Notes: generated by a model from the letters alone, not told the origin. A DNA stretch of 64,000 nt from an uncultured Tateyamaria sp. (GCA_947501275.1 CANMVD010000005.1:1-64000); one strand, 5' to 3'. Shown: positions 10,097 through 19,681, counted from the first letter of the stretch. Made by a program: numbers and translations.

Positions 10097-10725
10097 GACC
10101 TGGAGCCATCTCTGAAAACCGAACTGTGGTGCTCGCGGATGACCATACGATTGTGCGGCAAGCCTTGCGCAATATTTTGGTTGAGATCCCGCACACGGAC
10201 GTCATCGCTGAGGCGAATGACGGATTGGAAACGATCACACTGTGCAAAGCCCTGATGCCGGATTTTCTGACGCTCGACAGCGACATGCCGATGGCGCGAG
10301 GGATGGAGGTCTTTGTAGAAGTGCGTCGTTGGTCTCCGGAGACACGTATTTGTCTTGTGACCGGTGTAACTGCGCGTGGCCATCTGGCTGAATGGATTGC
10401 AGCGGGCGTGGATGGCATCGCCTTCAAAAGCTGCCCGACCGAAGACATGCAGGCGTGCTTTTCGCTTGTTCTTGAGGGCGGCAAGAACTTCACGCCTGCG
10501 GTTCTGCGGGTTATGGAAAGCCTTGAGGCGCGTCCTGAGATCACCTTGAGGGAGCGACAGATCTTGCACCTTATCGCTGAAGGCAACACCAATGCTGAGA
10601 TCGCCAAAAGGCTTTCGCTCAGCCCAAAGACTGTCGACAATCACCGCACGAAACTGATGGGAAAACTGGGCGTCCATTCGATGGCTCAATTGCTTTCCTA
10701 TGCCTTGCGAGAGGGCCTGCTCTAG
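10087..10725 (+). CDS. LuxR/NarL-type response regulator
   Basis: This 212-residue two-component regulator has a receiver domain at residues 12-130 with the acidic pair D18-D19, the phospho-acceptor D64 in LDSDMP, T92 and K114. A LuxR-type helix-turn-helix lies at 150-212 and contains LTLRERQILxLIAEGNTNAEIA, written here with one wildcard, followed by SPKTVDNHRTKLMGKLG. The start is GTG, with AGGA seven bases upstream; no alternative start fits because a stop codon sits at 10072. It is divergent from the histidine kinase and overlaps its start by ten bases, so the pair is likely a cognate system. Targets are not evident, though the RTX gene lies just beyond the kinase. Confidence 0.9.
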   Translation: MISRPGAISENRTVVLADDHTIVRQALRNILVEIPHTDVIAEANDGLETITLCKALMPDFLTLDSDMPMARGMEVFVEVRRWSPETRICLVTGVTARGHLAEWIAAGVDGIAFKSCPTEDMQACFSLVLEGGKNFTPAVLRVMESLEARPEITLRERQILHLIAEGNTNAEIAKRLSLSPKTVDNHRTKLMGKLGVHSMAQLLSYALREGLL

Positions 10726-11181
10726 CGCATCAATTCGCTGCTTGGGCTGTTCGAACAGAAACATCGCGATCAATTGTAGCTTCTCGCGCAAAGAACTGTG
10801 CTGCAATGGGGAAAACACCCTATTTGCCGCCTCGTGTTACTATCTACAGCGCGAGCATCTGATCCGGATGGTGGATCAACTTGATCACCGCGCGTTAAAA
10901 CTGCCCTGCGCAACCGATGGAAATCTGCCCTAAGTTCTGGTCTAGCTACCGTGCGGAGCCTTGCACTGCGCATTGTCCAGTTACTTGGGTGTCGTTGCAA
11001 GATTGCGGGCCAGTAAAGGCAAACTCGTGCATCATTGCATTGCACATGCTTACTCTTGCGCGTTCTGGTCATACAAACCGACCTGAGCCAACCTGCAAAA
11101 TTCCGGGCACACAGGATGTCTGACAGCGATCAAATCCGTTGCGCAGGCAAATCGGCAAAACTCAGAAAGCAGTGAATGGGG
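10726..11181. other. Intergenic region between response regulator and tRNA-Ser
   Basis: About 455 bases with only short, unconvincing open frames on both strands. I see no known protein, no second tRNA and no strong terminator after the regulator. The right end should contain 3' processing signals of the minus-strand tRNA. Confidence 0.45.
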
Positions 11182-11271
11182 TGGCGGACAGACAGGGATT
11201 CGAACCCTGGAGACGGTCTCCCGCCTACACACTTTCCAGGCGTGCGCCTTCGACCACTCGGCCACCTGTCC
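11182..11271 (-). tRNA. tRNA-Ser (anticodon GGA)
   Basis: The 90-nt minus-strand gene has an acceptor stem starting GGACAGG that pairs with the 3' strand ending TCTGTCC, discriminator G and an encoded CCA. The anticodon loop CTGGAAA gives anticodon GGA (reads UCC/UCU). The long variable arm typical of serine tRNAs and a T arm with CAGGG-TTCGAAT-CCCTG are present. Confidence 0.96.
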
Positions 11272-11324
11272 GTAATCGGGGACCTACCCAAAAAGAGGGG
11301 TGGGATGCAATACCTGATTGTCGA

Positions 11325-11699
11325 TTATGATCCACGTGCGCTTTTTTGAGCCAGCAAGAGGGCGAGACCCAATCCGACCTCGCTTGCGGCAGCAACCAGC
11401 ACCGACACACCCGCGACGCCTTGGGCGAAATGGTAGGCGCCTGTGAGGGCAACTGCGAACAGCACGAAAGCAGCAATCAGGCAGATCCGCGACAAGACCG
11501 GGCTTGGCGGCTGGCTGCTCAGAACACTCAACATGCCCGCAACGCCGATCAGGACGGGCGCAAAGCGTTGGGACGGAAAATCCATACTCGCATCATATGT
11601 GATCGCATAGAGGCCGAGGTATAGTTTAGGCGCGACAAGCAGCACACACCCAATCAACCCAACAACGGCTGCCGCAATGCGGAATAGGATTTTATACAT
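11325..11699 (-). CDS. Small four-helix membrane protein of unknown function
   Basis: The 124-residue product is almost entirely hydrophobic, with four predicted membrane segments (about 5-27, 45-60, 68-88 and 92-117) and short charged ends. A PSQRFAPVLIGVAGML stretch between the first two segments recalls small DUF4345-like membrane proteins, but I cannot assign the family firmly. It follows the EEP-family gene by 45 bases on the same strand and may be the last gene of the long cluster that begins with the photolyase. No clear Shine-Dalgarno sequence precedes the ATG. Confidence 0.6.
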   Translation of the reverse strand: MYKILFRIAAAVVGLIGCVLLVAPKLYLGLYAITYDASMDFPSQRFAPVLIGVAGMLSVLSSQPPSPVLSRICLIAAFVLFAVALTGAYHFAQGVAGVSVLVAAASEVGLGLALLLAQKSARGS

Positions 11700-11744
11700 T
11701 TCGTCGCGACCGCTGTTTGTGTGCGGGCCGATACCTGCCCTAGG

Positions 11745-12578
11745 TCAGAAAATACGAAACGACGCGACAAAGGGCAAATGGTCCGACACTTCCTCGCGGA
11801 ACTTTTCGCGCCCCATGTCGAGGGTCCAGTGCATCGGGAACAGGCGCAACGAGCCCCGGATGTAGTCCGTCGAAAATTTTCGCGACACGGCGAAACCATC
11901 CAGCAGGTTGGCCCGCCCCTTGGACAGGATGTGCGAAAAGCGATCCTGCAAATCCCAGCACGACACAAAATCCATCACGTCATCGCCCCCGAGGTGATGA
12001 AAGTTGCTGACATCCTGTCCGGGGATCATGTTGAAATCACCCGAAAGCAGGATCATGTCCGTTTTCCGCCCCGGTGTTGCCTGCAGTTGCGTCATCCAGT
12101 TGCCCAACACCTCGCATTGCGTGTCTCGCAGTGTCTGTTCAGGCTTTCCGCGGCCAGACTTCAAATGAACACCAATTGCTGTGGCCTCGAACTTGGTCCC
12201 GATCTTGACATCGACAGCAAAGGCCTGCCGCCCGCCAGTGTAATCGCCCTCTGATCCCGGAACAAAGCGCGGGTTGGTGACATCGATGCCCGGCTTGTGC
12301 AGAAAGCCAATGTGCAAGTGACTGTCGGGCTGCGGCAGAATGGTGACGTTGTATTCGACCCCGTATTCGTCCCTAAGCGTTTGGGCCAACCAATCGATGT
12401 GGGTGATCGGCGAGACTTCGACCAGTGTCACAAATTCTGCATCCAGCAAGGCCAGCCCCTTGGCTTGGTTCAGCGCCTTTTGCGATGTGGTGGAAATCCC
12501 GTCTCCGGGGCGAAAAGGAGTGTTGCCTGCAAGGTTCCAAACAGCGAAACGGGCAATCGAGTGCGAAAACGTCAACAT
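11745..12578 (-). CDS. Endonuclease/exonuclease/phosphatase (EEP) family protein
   Basis: This 277-residue protein has the EEP fold used by DNase I, exonuclease III and some phosphodiesterases. Visible motifs are the N-terminal AVWNL, an acidic metal site in LVEVS, SGDFN near residue 183, and the C-terminal SDHLPFV with catalytic Asp-His. There is no signal peptide, so it is probably cytoplasmic. The start at the ATG at 12578 is chosen because AAGGA lies six bases upstream; a TTG at 12593 is the alternative. It lies 83 bases downstream of alaX on the same strand. The substrate (DNA, RNA or lipid headgroup) cannot be read from the sequence. Confidence 0.8.
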   Translation of the reverse strand: MLTFSHSIARFAVWNLAGNTPFRPGDGISTTSQKALNQAKGLALLDAEFVTLVEVSPITHIDWLAQTLRDEYGVEYNVTILPQPDSHLHIGFLHKPGIDVTNPRFVPGSEGDYTGGRQAFAVDVKIGTKFEATAIGVHLKSGRGKPEQTLRDTQCEVLGNWMTQLQATPGRKTDMILLSGDFNMIPGQDVSNFHHLGGDDVMDFVSCWDLQDRFSHILSKGRANLLDGFAVSRKFSTDYIRGSLRLFPMHWTLDMGREKFREEVSDHLPFVASFRIF

Positions 12579-12661
12579 CTGTGCATCCTTCAAAAGTCAT
12601 TAAATATGACCGGATCATAGGCGCAGGACGCCGCACATTTCAATTGCCGCGTGTACGAGGA

Positions 12662-13381
12662 TCAGGTGTCGAGGTGCAGATAGACCCGGCGGTTCATGCG
12701 TCCCTTCTTCTCGATCTTGCCGATGCGCAGGCCACCGATCTCGCCCGTGCGGGCCACATGGGTGCCCCCGCATGGTTGCAAGTCGACCGCAATTTTGGGA
12801 CCGCCAATGCGGATCAGTCGGATGTCACCTGCACCGCGGGGAGGTTGCACAGACATGGTTTTGACCAGCTCTGGATTTGCGGCGAGATCTGCGTCGCTGA
12901 TCCAGTCTTCGCTTACGACAAGATCGGCGGCCACATGTGCGTTCAGGGCCTCTTCTATGGCATCGCGGTCTTCCGGTGCGTTTTCCATATTGAAATCCAA
13001 GCGCCCGCGCGCGGCCCCGATTGATCCCCCCGTGACACCAAACGGCAAGACCACAGACAGCAGGTGCAGCGCCGTGTGCACGCGCATATGACCAAAGCGG
13101 CGATCCCAATCCAGATGTTGCGTGACCTGTGCGCCTTTGGGTGGCATTGCACGCGGCTCAGAGGGGATCAGGATGATGTCATCGCCCTGCCCCTTGATGG
13201 CCGTCGCAATTGACAAGGCACCACCATCCCATTCGATCCGCCCGCTATCGCCAGGCTGCCCGCCGCCAGTTGGATAAAACAAGGACGCATCCAATATGAT
13301 CCCGCCCTCGTCGGTGTGGTCGCGAACAACGGCCGGTGCATCGCGCAGGTAAGCGTCACGGCGAAACAACATTTCGGTCAT
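12662..13381 (-). CDS. alaX: Alanyl-tRNA editing protein AlaX
   Basis: This 239-residue free-standing editing domain hydrolyses Ser-tRNA(Ala) or Gly-tRNA(Ala) mischarged by alanyl-tRNA synthetase. The zinc site is complete: H102 and H106 in HTALH and C204 and H208 in CGGTH. The N-terminal YPTGGGQPGDSG loop is also typical of AlaX and the AlaRS editing domain. The length fits the AlaX-M/L type without the C-terminal C-Ala domain. Its ATG overlaps the stop codon of the mechanosensitive channel gene (ATGA), with GGAG seven bases upstream, so the two are translationally coupled. Confidence 0.92.
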   Translation of the reverse strand: MTEMLFRRDAYLRDAPAVVRDHTDEGGIILDASLFYPTGGGQPGDSGRIEWDGGALSIATAIKGQGDDIILIPSEPRAMPPKGAQVTQHLDWDRRFGHMRVHTALHLLSVVLPFGVTGGSIGAARGRLDFNMENAPEDRDAIEEALNAHVAADLVVSEDWISDADLAANPELVKTMSVQPPRGAGDIRLIRIGGPKIAVDLQPCGGTHVARTGEIGGLRIGKIEKKGRMNRRVYLHLDT

Positions 13382-15774
13382 CGCCCGTCTCCATCTCCAT
13401 CTGCCTCACCACCATCTGCCCCGTCGTCGATTTCGGGCTGAGGCACATTGGCTTCTGACTGCTTTGGAACATCACGCAGGGTTTCAGGATTACGCAGCCA
13501 GATATCACGCTGCGCAAAGGGAATTTCGATGCCCTCTTCGATAAAGCGCGCAGCGATCTGGTGGTTGATTTCGTTTCGTACACTCAAAGACCAGTTCACG
13601 TCACGCAGGATGATACGGACCTCGAAATCAAGGCTGTCCGCACCAAAACCTGCAAACAGGATCATGGGTGCAGGGTTGGCCAAAGCCATCGGATGCGCCT
13701 CTGCGATCTCGCGCAAGATACCTTCGACTCGGCGCGTGTCCGTTCCATAAGCCACGCCAACAGGGATGATGACACGGCCAACAGTGTTGCCACGCGTAAA
13801 GTTGGTGACGGTGCCTGAAATCAGATCCGCGTTGGGCACGATCACGTCCGTGCGGTCAAAGGTTTCGATCCGCGTGGCGCGCACGGAAATGTCGCGGACA
13901 TAGCCCATCTGGCCACCGACCTCGATCCAGTCACCTTCCGAAATCGGGCGCTCGATCAACAAGATAATGCCTGACACAAAGTTGGACACGATCGTTTGCA
14001 ACCCAAAACCGATACCAACAGACAAAGCCCCGGCGACAATCGCAATGCTCGACAGGTCGATCCCGGCAGAGGTAATCGCAATCAAGGCAGCGAGAAAAAT
14101 CCCGACATAGCCGATGCCTGAGACTATGGCTGTCTGTCCGCCGGGATCGATTTTAGTCTTTGGCAGGACCGAGGTTTTCATGGCGGCCTGCGCGCTGCGT
14201 GTCAGCAGAAAACCCAGAGAAAACACTATGACCAATGTCAGGAAACTGCCCGGCGAGATGGTCATGTCGCCAATCGTCAAACCGTTGCGCAATCTGCTCC
14301 ACAATTCCGTCAGATCCGTGACCCGTGCACCCCAGATCAAGGACAATGGGATTGCCGCTGCAACCACCACACCAAAGCTGATCAGGGTCGGGATCAGTGC
14401 ATCCTGCACGCTGTTGCCTGGGCGCAAGGCGGCATACACGTCCCGCACAAGCTGTTGGATTTGGAATACTGTCGCCATCAAAGCGAGCGTCAGGACGGTC
14501 GGATATATCAACGCCTTGGCGGCCGTGCCGTATCCTACCATCGCCAGCACGGGCGATAAGAGCGCGACAATAATTGCCCCCTGCCCCAACAACCGGATCA
14601 GTCGTCTGCTGAAAGCGCGTTCGCTTTCATCTTCTGGAGCACCTTCACTTTGGGTGTGGCGCAACAACCAGCCGATCCTCAGGACCAGCAAAGATGCCAG
14701 TAGAATAAGGGGAAAGTTCAGAACGGAGGTGGTTTCAGCGCCATAACGTTCATAGTCGGAAATGTCACCGATCAGAATATAGACGGCGTATACGAGGCCA
14801 AGGACCCATGTATAGATACGCCCTTCCGTGCGCCGTTCGGCTGGCAGTGCCAAAGGTGTCGGTTGCAAGTCGCTGCGCGGGAAAATCCGGCTACCAATCC
14901 AGAGCGAAAAGAAAACCGACAAGCCCATCGGCTCAAGCGCGTTGAGCAAAATTTCGACGCGCGGACCAAACAGGTCTGTCGCACCCATCGCGCGCAGCAA
15001 TGCAAGCAGGCCCAGCATCGGCAGAATGATCTGACCAAGCGAGACCAAGAAGGCCGCCGCACCGGTGCCCGAGCGGTCTTCGACCCGCTGGATGCGTGAC
15101 GCAAGCAGCTCGGACCACCGCCGCGACCGGGTCACCAGCACCAGACCAGCGATCACCAGCGCTACAATCAGTGGCAGGTTGTCTTGCGCATTCTCGCGCG
15201 TTACCGGGTTGGCCCAGGATGCCGTGACACCGCTAAAGGCAGCGTCAACGGTCACTGTCACACTGCGCCATGCAGTCGGCCACAGCGCCGGATTGATGGG
15301 CCACGGCCCCATATTCAGCAACTGATCGGCCTGTCGCTGTCGAATGATCTCGTCGATTTCCGAGATAATGCCGTTTGCGCGGCTAAAGGCTTCTTCCGCT
15401 TTGCGGCGCGGGGTGCTCAGCCGCTCCAATTGGGCATTCAGCTCGGCGCGCCGCTCGGCGATTTCGCTCGCTTCCGTCTCGCCCTCGCCCGGGGCTGGAC
15501 CAAGTGCCGCGATTTGTTCGTTGAGTGTGTCAAGGCGGCTGTCATTGCTGTTGAGCTGGGTCTGGACGCGCTGGCGCCAGCTTGCCACTTCTGCCCGCAA
15601 CGTATCAAACGCCTCATCGGAGGCGCGCGCGGTCTCGATTGCGGATTCAGCACGCGACGCGACGGATTGCCATTGATCGTAGTCCACAGGTGCATTCTGG
15701 GACAAGGCCGCAAGGCCAGTACACAGCCATAGAACCAGAGCGAACGCGACACACACTTTGATCATGCGCATCAT
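13378..15774 (-). CDS. Large MscS-family mechanosensitive channel (MscK-like)
   Basis: This 798-residue inner-membrane channel should open under membrane tension and release solutes. Order: signal peptide (1-26), a periplasmic helical/coiled-coil domain (about 30-155, DUF3772-like), a chain of membrane helices (about 190-570), then the conserved MscS pore and vestibule (about 570-770). The vestibule includes the marks ERPISEGDWIEV and VPNADLISGTVTNFT. The C-terminal tail is acidic and glycine-rich (DDGADGGEADGDGDG). The start overlaps the cysK stop by four bases and the stop overlaps alaX in the same way, so the three genes form a tight operon. Confidence 0.9.
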   Translation of the reverse strand: MMRMIKVCVAFALVLWLCTGLAALSQNAPVDYDQWQSVASRAESAIETARASDEAFDTLRAEVASWRQRVQTQLNSNDSRLDTLNEQIAALGPAPGEGETEASEIAERRAELNAQLERLSTPRRKAEEAFSRANGIISEIDEIIRQRQADQLLNMGPWPINPALWPTAWRSVTVTVDAAFSGVTASWANPVTRENAQDNLPLIVALVIAGLVLVTRSRRWSELLASRIQRVEDRSGTGAAAFLVSLGQIILPMLGLLALLRAMGATDLFGPRVEILLNALEPMGLSVFFSLWIGSRIFPRSDLQPTPLALPAERRTEGRIYTWVLGLVYAVYILIGDISDYERYGAETTSVLNFPLILLASLLVLRIGWLLRHTQSEGAPEDESERAFSRRLIRLLGQGAIIVALLSPVLAMVGYGTAAKALIYPTVLTLALMATVFQIQQLVRDVYAALRPGNSVQDALIPTLISFGVVVAAAIPLSLIWGARVTDLTELWSRLRNGLTIGDMTISPGSFLTLVIVFSLGFLLTRSAQAAMKTSVLPKTKIDPGGQTAIVSGIGYVGIFLAALIAITSAGIDLSSIAIVAGALSVGIGFGLQTIVSNFVSGIILLIERPISEGDWIEVGGQMGYVRDISVRATRIETFDRTDVIVPNADLISGTVTNFTRGNTVGRVIIPVGVAYGTDTRRVEGILREIAEAHPMALANPAPMILFAGFGADSLDFEVRIILRDVNWSLSVRNEINHQIAARFIEEGIEIPFAQRDIWLRNPETLRDVPKQSEANVPQPEIDDGADGGEADGDGDGR

Positions 15775-16805
15775 TCGTCCTCAAAAACACCCGGGATCGA
15801 CGCCGGTGCGCGGTCAAGCCAGTCCGGTACCGGCAGATCCCTTTCGCGCAGGAATTCAGGGTTGAAGAGTTTGGACTGATAGCGTGTCCCAAAGTCGCAC
15901 AGGATTGTCACGATCGTGTGGCCCGGGCCAAGATCCTTGGCCAACCGAATGGCGCCGGCCACGTTAACGCCGCTGGAGGCGCCAAGGCACAGGCCTTCAT
16001 TCTTGAGCATGTCAAAGACAACCGGCAGCGCCTCTTTGTCCGAAACATTATAGGAAAAGTTGGGGCGGAACCCTTCGAGGTTCTTTGTGATGCGCACCTG
16101 TCCGATGCCTTCAGCGATGGAGCCGCCCTGCATCGCGATTTCGCCAGTTGTGTAGTAGCTGAACAAACCAGCGCCGTCAGGGTCCGCAAGCCCGATCTTG
16201 ACGCCTTTTGGTTGCAGCACATCAGCGACACCCGCCAATGTCCCGCCTGAGCCCACAGCGCAGATGAAGCCGTCAACCTTGCCCCCTGTCTGTTCCCAGA
16301 TCTCGGGACCCGTTGTCTCGATATGGGCCTGCCGATTGGCAGTGTTGTCAAACTGGTTGGCCCAGATCGCGCCATTCGGTTCCGTTTGTGCAAGTTTTTC
16401 GGCCAAACGCCCGGAATAGCGTACAAAATTGTTGGGATTGCGATATGGAGCCGCAGGAACCTGGATCAACTCAGCCCCTGCAAGGCGCAGCATATCCTTC
16501 TTTTCCTGGCTTTGCGTTTCAGGGATCACGATGACCGTCTTGAACCCCATCGACGCACCCACCAGGGCCAGCCCGATACCGGTGTTGCCCGCGGTTCCTT
16601 CGACGATGGTACCTCCGGGGCGCAACGCACCGCTTGCGACCGCAGACTTGATGATGGATAGCGCCGCGCGATCCTTGACCGACTGTCCGGGGTTCATGAA
16701 CTCGGCCTTGCCCAAGATGGTACAACCGGTTTCTTCGCTGGCTTGGCGCAATTTGATCAGCGGGGTGTTTCCCACCGCCGCAGCAAGGTCAGAGGCAAAG
16801 TCCAT
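15771..16805 (-). CDS. cysK: Cysteine synthase A (O-acetylserine sulfhydrylase)
   Basis: This 344-residue PLP enzyme makes cysteine from O-acetylserine and sulfide. The PLP lysine is K44 in NPGQSVKDR, the phosphate-binding loop is TAGNTG (about 71-76), and the substrate region GSGGTLAG is present. The ATG at 16805 is chosen over longer upstream frames because AAGGA lies seven bases before it and the protein then starts MDFASDLAAAVGNTPL, the family's usual N-terminus. It follows trgB by 53 bases. In Rhodobacter sphaeroides trgAB and cysK were found together as loci giving high-level tellurite resistance, so the context suggests a role in oxyanion or thiol stress as well as cysteine supply. Confidence 0.94.
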   Translation of the reverse strand: MDFASDLAAAVGNTPLIKLRQASEETGCTILGKAEFMNPGQSVKDRAALSIIKSAVASGALRPGGTIVEGTAGNTGIGLALVGASMGFKTVIVIPETQSQEKKDMLRLAGAELIQVPAAPYRNPNNFVRYSGRLAEKLAQTEPNGAIWANQFDNTANRQAHIETTGPEIWEQTGGKVDGFICAVGSGGTLAGVADVLQPKGVKIGLADPDGAGLFSYYTTGEIAMQGGSIAEGIGQVRITKNLEGFRPNFSYNVSDKEALPVVFDMLKNEGLCLGASSGVNVAGAIRLAKDLGPGHTIVTILCDFGTRYQSKLFNPEFLRERDLPVPDWLDRAPASIPGVFEDE

Positions 16806-16858
16806 GTGGTCGTCCTTCAACAGCTTCAGATTAGGTGTAGCGGTCGTGTGTAGCGATC

Positions 16859-17983
16859 TCAACCCACGACCGGACCTGCACCCGCGCGCAAATTTGCACG
16901 ATGGTGCGCCAGCCAATAGGTCAGCAATGTCAGGGGAGCATTGGCCGTGCGTTGGTCTTCGGCCCACGACAAAAGAGTCTCAAATGGAACAACATGGTTT
17001 CGGATATTTTCGCCCTCTGACTCTGCCCCGCCGATCCGCCCATCGAAATCAGACAGATCGCACACTCCGACATAAAGGTAGAAAAAATCGCTGGCCGCTC
17101 CGGGTGAGGCATAGCATTCGCCCGCAGGCATCAGGATCGTCAGATCAAGGCCGGACTCTTCCTTCGCCTCGCGATAAGCCGCCTGTTGCGGTGTCTCGCC
17201 GGGGTCTATCAGGCCCGCAACCGGCTCCATCTGCCACAAAGTCGGGTCGCTACGGCCCAATGGGCCCAGCCGAATTTGCTCGACAAGCAAAACGCAGTCG
17301 CGCGCGGGATCATAGGGCAGCACGATTGCCGCGTCCGATGACACAAACACAGCACGATCCAGCCAATCCGACATGCCCCCGTCAAATGTCTCGTGACGCA
17401 TCCGCACCTCGTCGATCGCAAAGAAATTCGAGTAGGCACGGCTGCGTTGGTCAATATCGACCTTGCCTCGCAGTGTCCCCACGCCGTGCCGCGATGTCTG
17501 CGCGTTCACATTGCTCCATGCACGTGCGCGAATGCGGGGAAAGCGGCGTAACACCTCTTGAGCGGGCACGTCGCCGAAATAGCCCATCACCTCGCGTGCC
17601 GCAAATTCGGTCATTCTACCCCATTTGCTGGCCCATTGGCTCAGATCCCACGGGCCTTGCGCCGTCCACGCACCGGGTGTCGGTTTATAAACCTGAACGT
17701 CATGCCCGTTCGTCGTGGTGGCCGAGGCCAGATCATAATCAAATCCAGCTTCGTAGTAATTCAGGCGCGCCACGTCCTGTGTGCTCAGACCATGGACAAC
17801 CACGCCACTTGCCTGCGCGCCTTTCTGCTCCACGAGCATCGGAAATGGGCCTTGCGCAACTGCCATGACTGCATGATCCGGCAAGGTATCTTCGTGCATC
17901 TCAAGCGCTGCACCAGTGCGGTTCATCACGATTTCCAACAAAGGGATATGGCGCATCGTGCCATAGAAAAACAGCGTGGTCAT
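16859..17983 (-). CDS. trgB: TrgB: AIG2/GGCT-like domain fused to a Nudix hydrolase
   Basis: The 374-residue protein combines an N-terminal gamma-glutamylcyclotransferase-like (AIG2) domain opening with FFYGTMR and a C-terminal ADP-ribose-pyrophosphatase-like Nudix domain. The Nudix box spans about residues 257-279 (GLIDPGETPQQAAYREAKEE then SG), with all catalytic glutamates present. This layout is that of TrgB, which contributes to tellurite resistance in Rhodobacter sphaeroides. The start at 17983 follows the trgA stop by 19 bases; a longer frame to 18037 would overlap trgA. Probable activities are hydrolysis of a nucleoside-diphosphate sugar and gamma-glutamyl chemistry, both inferred. 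Confidence 0.88.
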   Translation of the reverse strand: MTTLFFYGTMRHIPLLEIVMNRTGAALEMHEDTLPDHAVMAVAQGPFPMLVEQKGAQASGVVVHGLSTQDVARLNYYEAGFDYDLASATTTNGHDVQVYKPTPGAWTAQGPWDLSQWASKWGRMTEFAAREVMGYFGDVPAQEVLRRFPRIRARAWSNVNAQTSRHGVGTLRGKVDIDQRSRAYSNFFAIDEVRMRHETFDGGMSDWLDRAVFVSSDAAIVLPYDPARDCVLLVEQIRLGPLGRSDPTLWQMEPVAGLIDPGETPQQAAYREAKEESGLDLTILMPAGECYASPGAASDFFYLYVGVCDLSDFDGRIGGAESEGENIRNHVVPFETLLSWAEDQRTANAPLTLLTYWLAHHRANLRAGAGPVVG

Positions 17984-18002
17984 GTTACCGAAGTCGCTCT
18001 GG

Positions 18003-18443
18003 TCAACGCCATGTGCGCCAAGCGTATTCAGCGGCAAACCCTGTCAGAACCCCGCCAATCGCAAGCGTGGACAAAATCGGCACCGTTGCCATCAGAACCG
18101 CCCACTCTGCCCCAATTTCAAAGATCGCTACCAGCGCCTCGAACGGACCGTCATAGCGATTTTTCATAGCGATACGCACCATCTCGTTGCAGGCTTGCAC
18201 AAACAGACCCCAAAAGGTCAAAACGGCTGCACCGGACAACCCGACATTGATCGCAGAGACAACACCCCTGCCCGCACGACGCCCGATCACCATCCAACCG
18301 GAAAGAAATCCAAGACCGACATTCACCCAAGTGAACCAGCCAAAATTTGTGTCTTCTTCGAACAAGGGCATAATCAGCCCGGACACCACAAAGCCAAGGA
18401 TCGCAAGGCCCAAGGCAGCGACTAGTTTTGCTGCGTCAGGCAT
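18003..18443 (-). CDS. trgA: TrgA family membrane protein
   Basis: This 146-residue inner-membrane protein has four predicted helices: about 7-26, 36-53, 60-82 and 112-136. Sequence character (GLAILGFVVSGLIMPLFEE, then NFGWFTWVNVGLGFLSGWM) and position just upstream of trgB match TrgA of the tellurite-resistance locus of Rhodobacter sphaeroides. The biochemical role is not known. It begins 29 bases after the end of cfa, with AAGGA about ten bases before the ATG, and continues into trgB after 19 bases. Confidence 0.85.
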   Translation of the reverse strand: MPDAAKLVAALGLAILGFVVSGLIMPLFEEDTNFGWFTWVNVGLGFLSGWMVIGRRAGRGVVSAINVGLSGAAVLTFWGLFVQACNEMVRIAMKNRYDGPFEALVAIFEIGAEWAVLMATVPILSTLAIGGVLTGFAAEYAWRTWR

Positions 18444-18472
18444 ATCATTGGTCCTTCATGTTGTGTCTGCGC

Positions 18473-19681
18473 TTAGCCGGGACGCTTGATCGTGATTTGC
18501 GTCACGTCACAGTTGGCACTTTCGAAGGTGGCCGCGCAAGAGGTGAGATAAAAATTCCACATCCGCCGGAACCGATTGTCAAAGCCCATTTCGGCAATTT
18601 GGTCCCATTTATCGTTGAATGTCTCGTGCCAGCGGCGCAGCGTGATGTTGTAGCTTTGACCAAACTCGACAGAGCGTTCAACCGCCAGACCAGCCTTGAT
18701 CACTTGCGCGCGCAGGGCTTTCGGGCTGGGCAGCATACCACCGGGAAAGATGTATTTCTGGATGAAATCCACACCCCGCTGATAGACGTCCCACCGCCGA
18801 TCGGTGACGGTGATAATCTGCAATGTGGCATTCTTGCCAGGTTTGAGACGTTCGCGCACCGTATCAAAATAGGTCGGCCAGTACTTTTGACCGACAGCTT
18901 CGAACATCTCGATACTGGCAATGCCATCATAAATGCCCTGTTCGTCGCGGTAGTCTTGCAACTTGAATTCGACCTGATCTGAAAGACCAGCTTTTTCAAT
19001 GCGTTCTTGGGCGTACTTAAACTGTTCTTCGCTGATTGTGAGGCCGGTGACTTTCAGCCCGCGTTCTTTGGCCGCGTATTCTGCAAAGCCTCCCCAGCCG
19101 CACCCAATCTCAAGGATATGATCGCCGGGCTGCGCGCCCATTTGATCCACCATGCTGGCATATTTCGCGATTTGCGCCGCTTCATGGCTTTCCTGGCCTG
19201 TTTCGAACAAGGCCGAGGAGTAGGTCATCGTGTCATCAAGCCACAATCCGTAAAAATCATTACCCAGATCATAGTGATAGCTGATGTTCTTGCGCGCTTG
19301 TTCCTTGTGGTTGCGTTGCAGCCAGAACCGGAATTTTTCGAAATTCCGCACCAGTGCCATGCCCGGAAACCCGTCATAGATGGCTTCGTTGTCGGCATGT
19401 ACCCAGTCCATGAAGGCTTGCAGGTCCGGTGTGCTCCACCACTCGTCCAGATATGCGTCGCAGAATCCCAGATCACCTTCGCGGATTAGGCGAGCAAACA
19501 GATCGTCGTTATGGATATGCACTTCGGCCACTGGCCCAGGGTTAGGTCCCTCGGCGCGAAAGCGACGCCCGTCGCGCAGCACAAAGTCGATGCGACCGTG
19601 ATTTACCCCCTGCACCATCCCGAATGCCCGAGAGAAGTAGCGCGGCAAGTTCTGCTCGCCGTCCGTTGTCGTGAGGAACAT
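18473..19681 (-). CDS. cfa: Cyclopropane-fatty-acyl-phospholipid synthase
   Basis: This 402-residue SAM-dependent enzyme adds a methylene bridge to unsaturated acyl chains of membrane phospholipids. The SAM site is ILEIGCGWGG (about 189-198), preceded by the family marks SYHYDLGNDFY and MTYSSALF. EMFEAVG and a YIFPGGMLPS segment follow. The start is placed at the ATG at 19681, which has GGGAG about six bases ahead and gives the usual length. Longer frames begin at ATG 19693 or at a TTG overlapping the photolyase stop. In Rhodobacter sphaeroides phrA and cfaA are adjacent members of the RpoE-ChrR singlet-oxygen regulon, and the same order is seen here. Confidence 0.93.
   Translation of the reverse strand: MFLTTTDGEQNLPRYFSRAFGMVQGVNHGRIDFVLRDGRRFRAEGPNPGPVAEVHIHNDDLFARLIREGDLGFCDAYLDEWWSTPDLQAFMDWVHADNEAIYDGFPGMALVRNFEKFRFWLQRNHKEQARKNISYHYDLGNDFYGLWLDDTMTYSSALFETGQESHEAAQIAKYASMVDQMGAQPGDHILEIGCGWGGFAEYAAKERGLKVTGLTISEEQFKYAQERIEKAGLSDQVEFKLQDYRDEQGIYDGIASIEMFEAVGQKYWPTYFDTVRERLKPGKNATLQIITVTDRRWDVYQRGVDFIQKYIFPGGMLPSPKALRAQVIKAGLAVERSVEFGQSYNITLRRWHETFNDKWDQIAEMGFDNRFRRMWNFYLTSCAATFESANCDVTQITIKRPG

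Noticed and set aside
11182-11271. tRNA-Ser considered as an attachment site for an integrated element
   Set aside because: No integrase gene or direct repeat of the tRNA 3' end is visible on either side.
16429-17868. 479-codon plus-strand frame opposite cysK and trgB
   Set aside because: The product is low-complexity Arg/Pro/Ser-rich; cysK and trgB account for the DNA.
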